From the NCBI GenBank assembly GCA_964016985.1, contig OZ024834.1, forward strand, positions 80,739,211 to 80,803,210: a stretch of DNA of 64,000 bases, in the 5' to 3' direction. The position numbers were made by a program, and so were the translations under genes. The stretch comes from Anodontia alba. Its lineage: Eukaryota > Mollusca > Bivalvia > Lucinida > Lucinidae. Positions 63,840-64,000 of the stretch are shown here, piece after piece. How positions within the stretch are numbered: position 1 is the stretch's first letter; every line of letters begins with the position of its first letter. The notes below the pieces were generated by a model. That model saw nothing but the letters and a program-made list of their open reading frames with translations, made no database searches and was not told the DNA's origin.

Positions 63840-64000
63840 TGTCGTTTTGGAGGGGTATGCCAACTCTAAAGCCTGTCATACTTACTATACACCAGATGCA
63901 ACCATTTAGAGCAAGTGTTCCCATACAGGAGGGAACCTACTTTCATACAAACATAGCATTCCTCATTAGAAAGTCAGGTGCTGGATTTTATTCACACTAA
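63840..64000. repeat. Dispersed repeat R2, copy 2
   Basis: GGAGGGGTATGCCAACTCTA, CTTACTATACACCAGATGCA, CCCATACAGGAGGGAACC, TCATTAGAAAGTCAGGTGCT. It continues past the window edge, so the repeat's right boundary is unknown. Confidence 0.85.

Overview
The window looks like non-coding DNA from a eukaryote, most likely a marine bivalve, perhaps a venerid clam. This assignment is inference from the repeat repertoire: tRNA-headed SINEs with an ACAA-type tail, many TTAA-flanked MITEs, and tandem-core elements of the pearl/Helitron-like kind known from bivalves. I found no convincing host gene, exon, rRNA gene or intact tRNA gene. The only protein-coding trace I recognise is a decayed LINE reverse transcriptase at about 21.06-21.65 kb. 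The long open frames are translations of repeats.

Nearly all of the recognisable content is nested mobile DNA. Family names used here are working labels. SINE-A is a tRNA-derived SINE of about 300 bp, almost always on the minus strand, with several exact target-site duplications. MITE-1 has ends TTAACCCTTGTCCTGCTGAA and 17 copies. MITE-2 (TTAACCCATTGAAGACTG), MITE-3 (stem GACATTTCATGCAAATTGTC), MITE-4 (TTAACCCTTAAAGTGCCAA) and MITE-8 also end in or at TTAA, as expected for piggyBac-type targets. Foldback-5 has stem GTACTCATTAGAAGTGCCTC. MITE-6 ends TACCGTAAATATTTGGACAC. P1 to P9 are tandem-core or tandem-repeat units of about 140-170 bp; several have hairpin ends like pearl/Helitron-like elements.

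Layout: 0-1.7 kb, nested SINE/MITE; 1.7-6.5 kb, P1, P2 and P8; 7-13 kb, MITEs plus P5; 13-15 kb, SINEs and P9; 15-20 kb, a 27-bp minisatellite and a dense MITE-3 cluster; 21 kb, the LINE relic; 21.7-28.3 kb, P3, P6 and a second P1; 28.3-36.9 kb, MITEs, SINEs, a 266-bp TG run and a 1-kb inverted-repeat element; 38.9-42.7 kb, a minisatellite and a satellite array split by a 1352-bp MULE-like element with perfect 104-bp inverted repeats; 43-50.5 kb, a second P2 inside a SINE plus many MITEs; 51.3-53.6 kb, a T-shaped hairpin, a 38-bp minisatellite and a hAT-like MITE; 53.7-59.4 kb, P4 and P7; 59.9-61.5 kb, an AT minisatellite and a 1.1-kb GC-rich palindrome; 62-64 kb, more MITEs.

The nesting gives a relative chronology. 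MITE-2 sits in a SINE TTAA, MITE-1 sits in MITE-4 and MITE-6, SINE-A sits in MITE-6 and Foldback-5, P2 sits in a SINE, P3 sits in MITE-3, and MITE-1 sits in P3, P4 and P6. The most unusual pattern is one palindromic core (GCAAACAGTGTAGATCCAGA and its complement) shared by families whose termini are otherwise unrelated.
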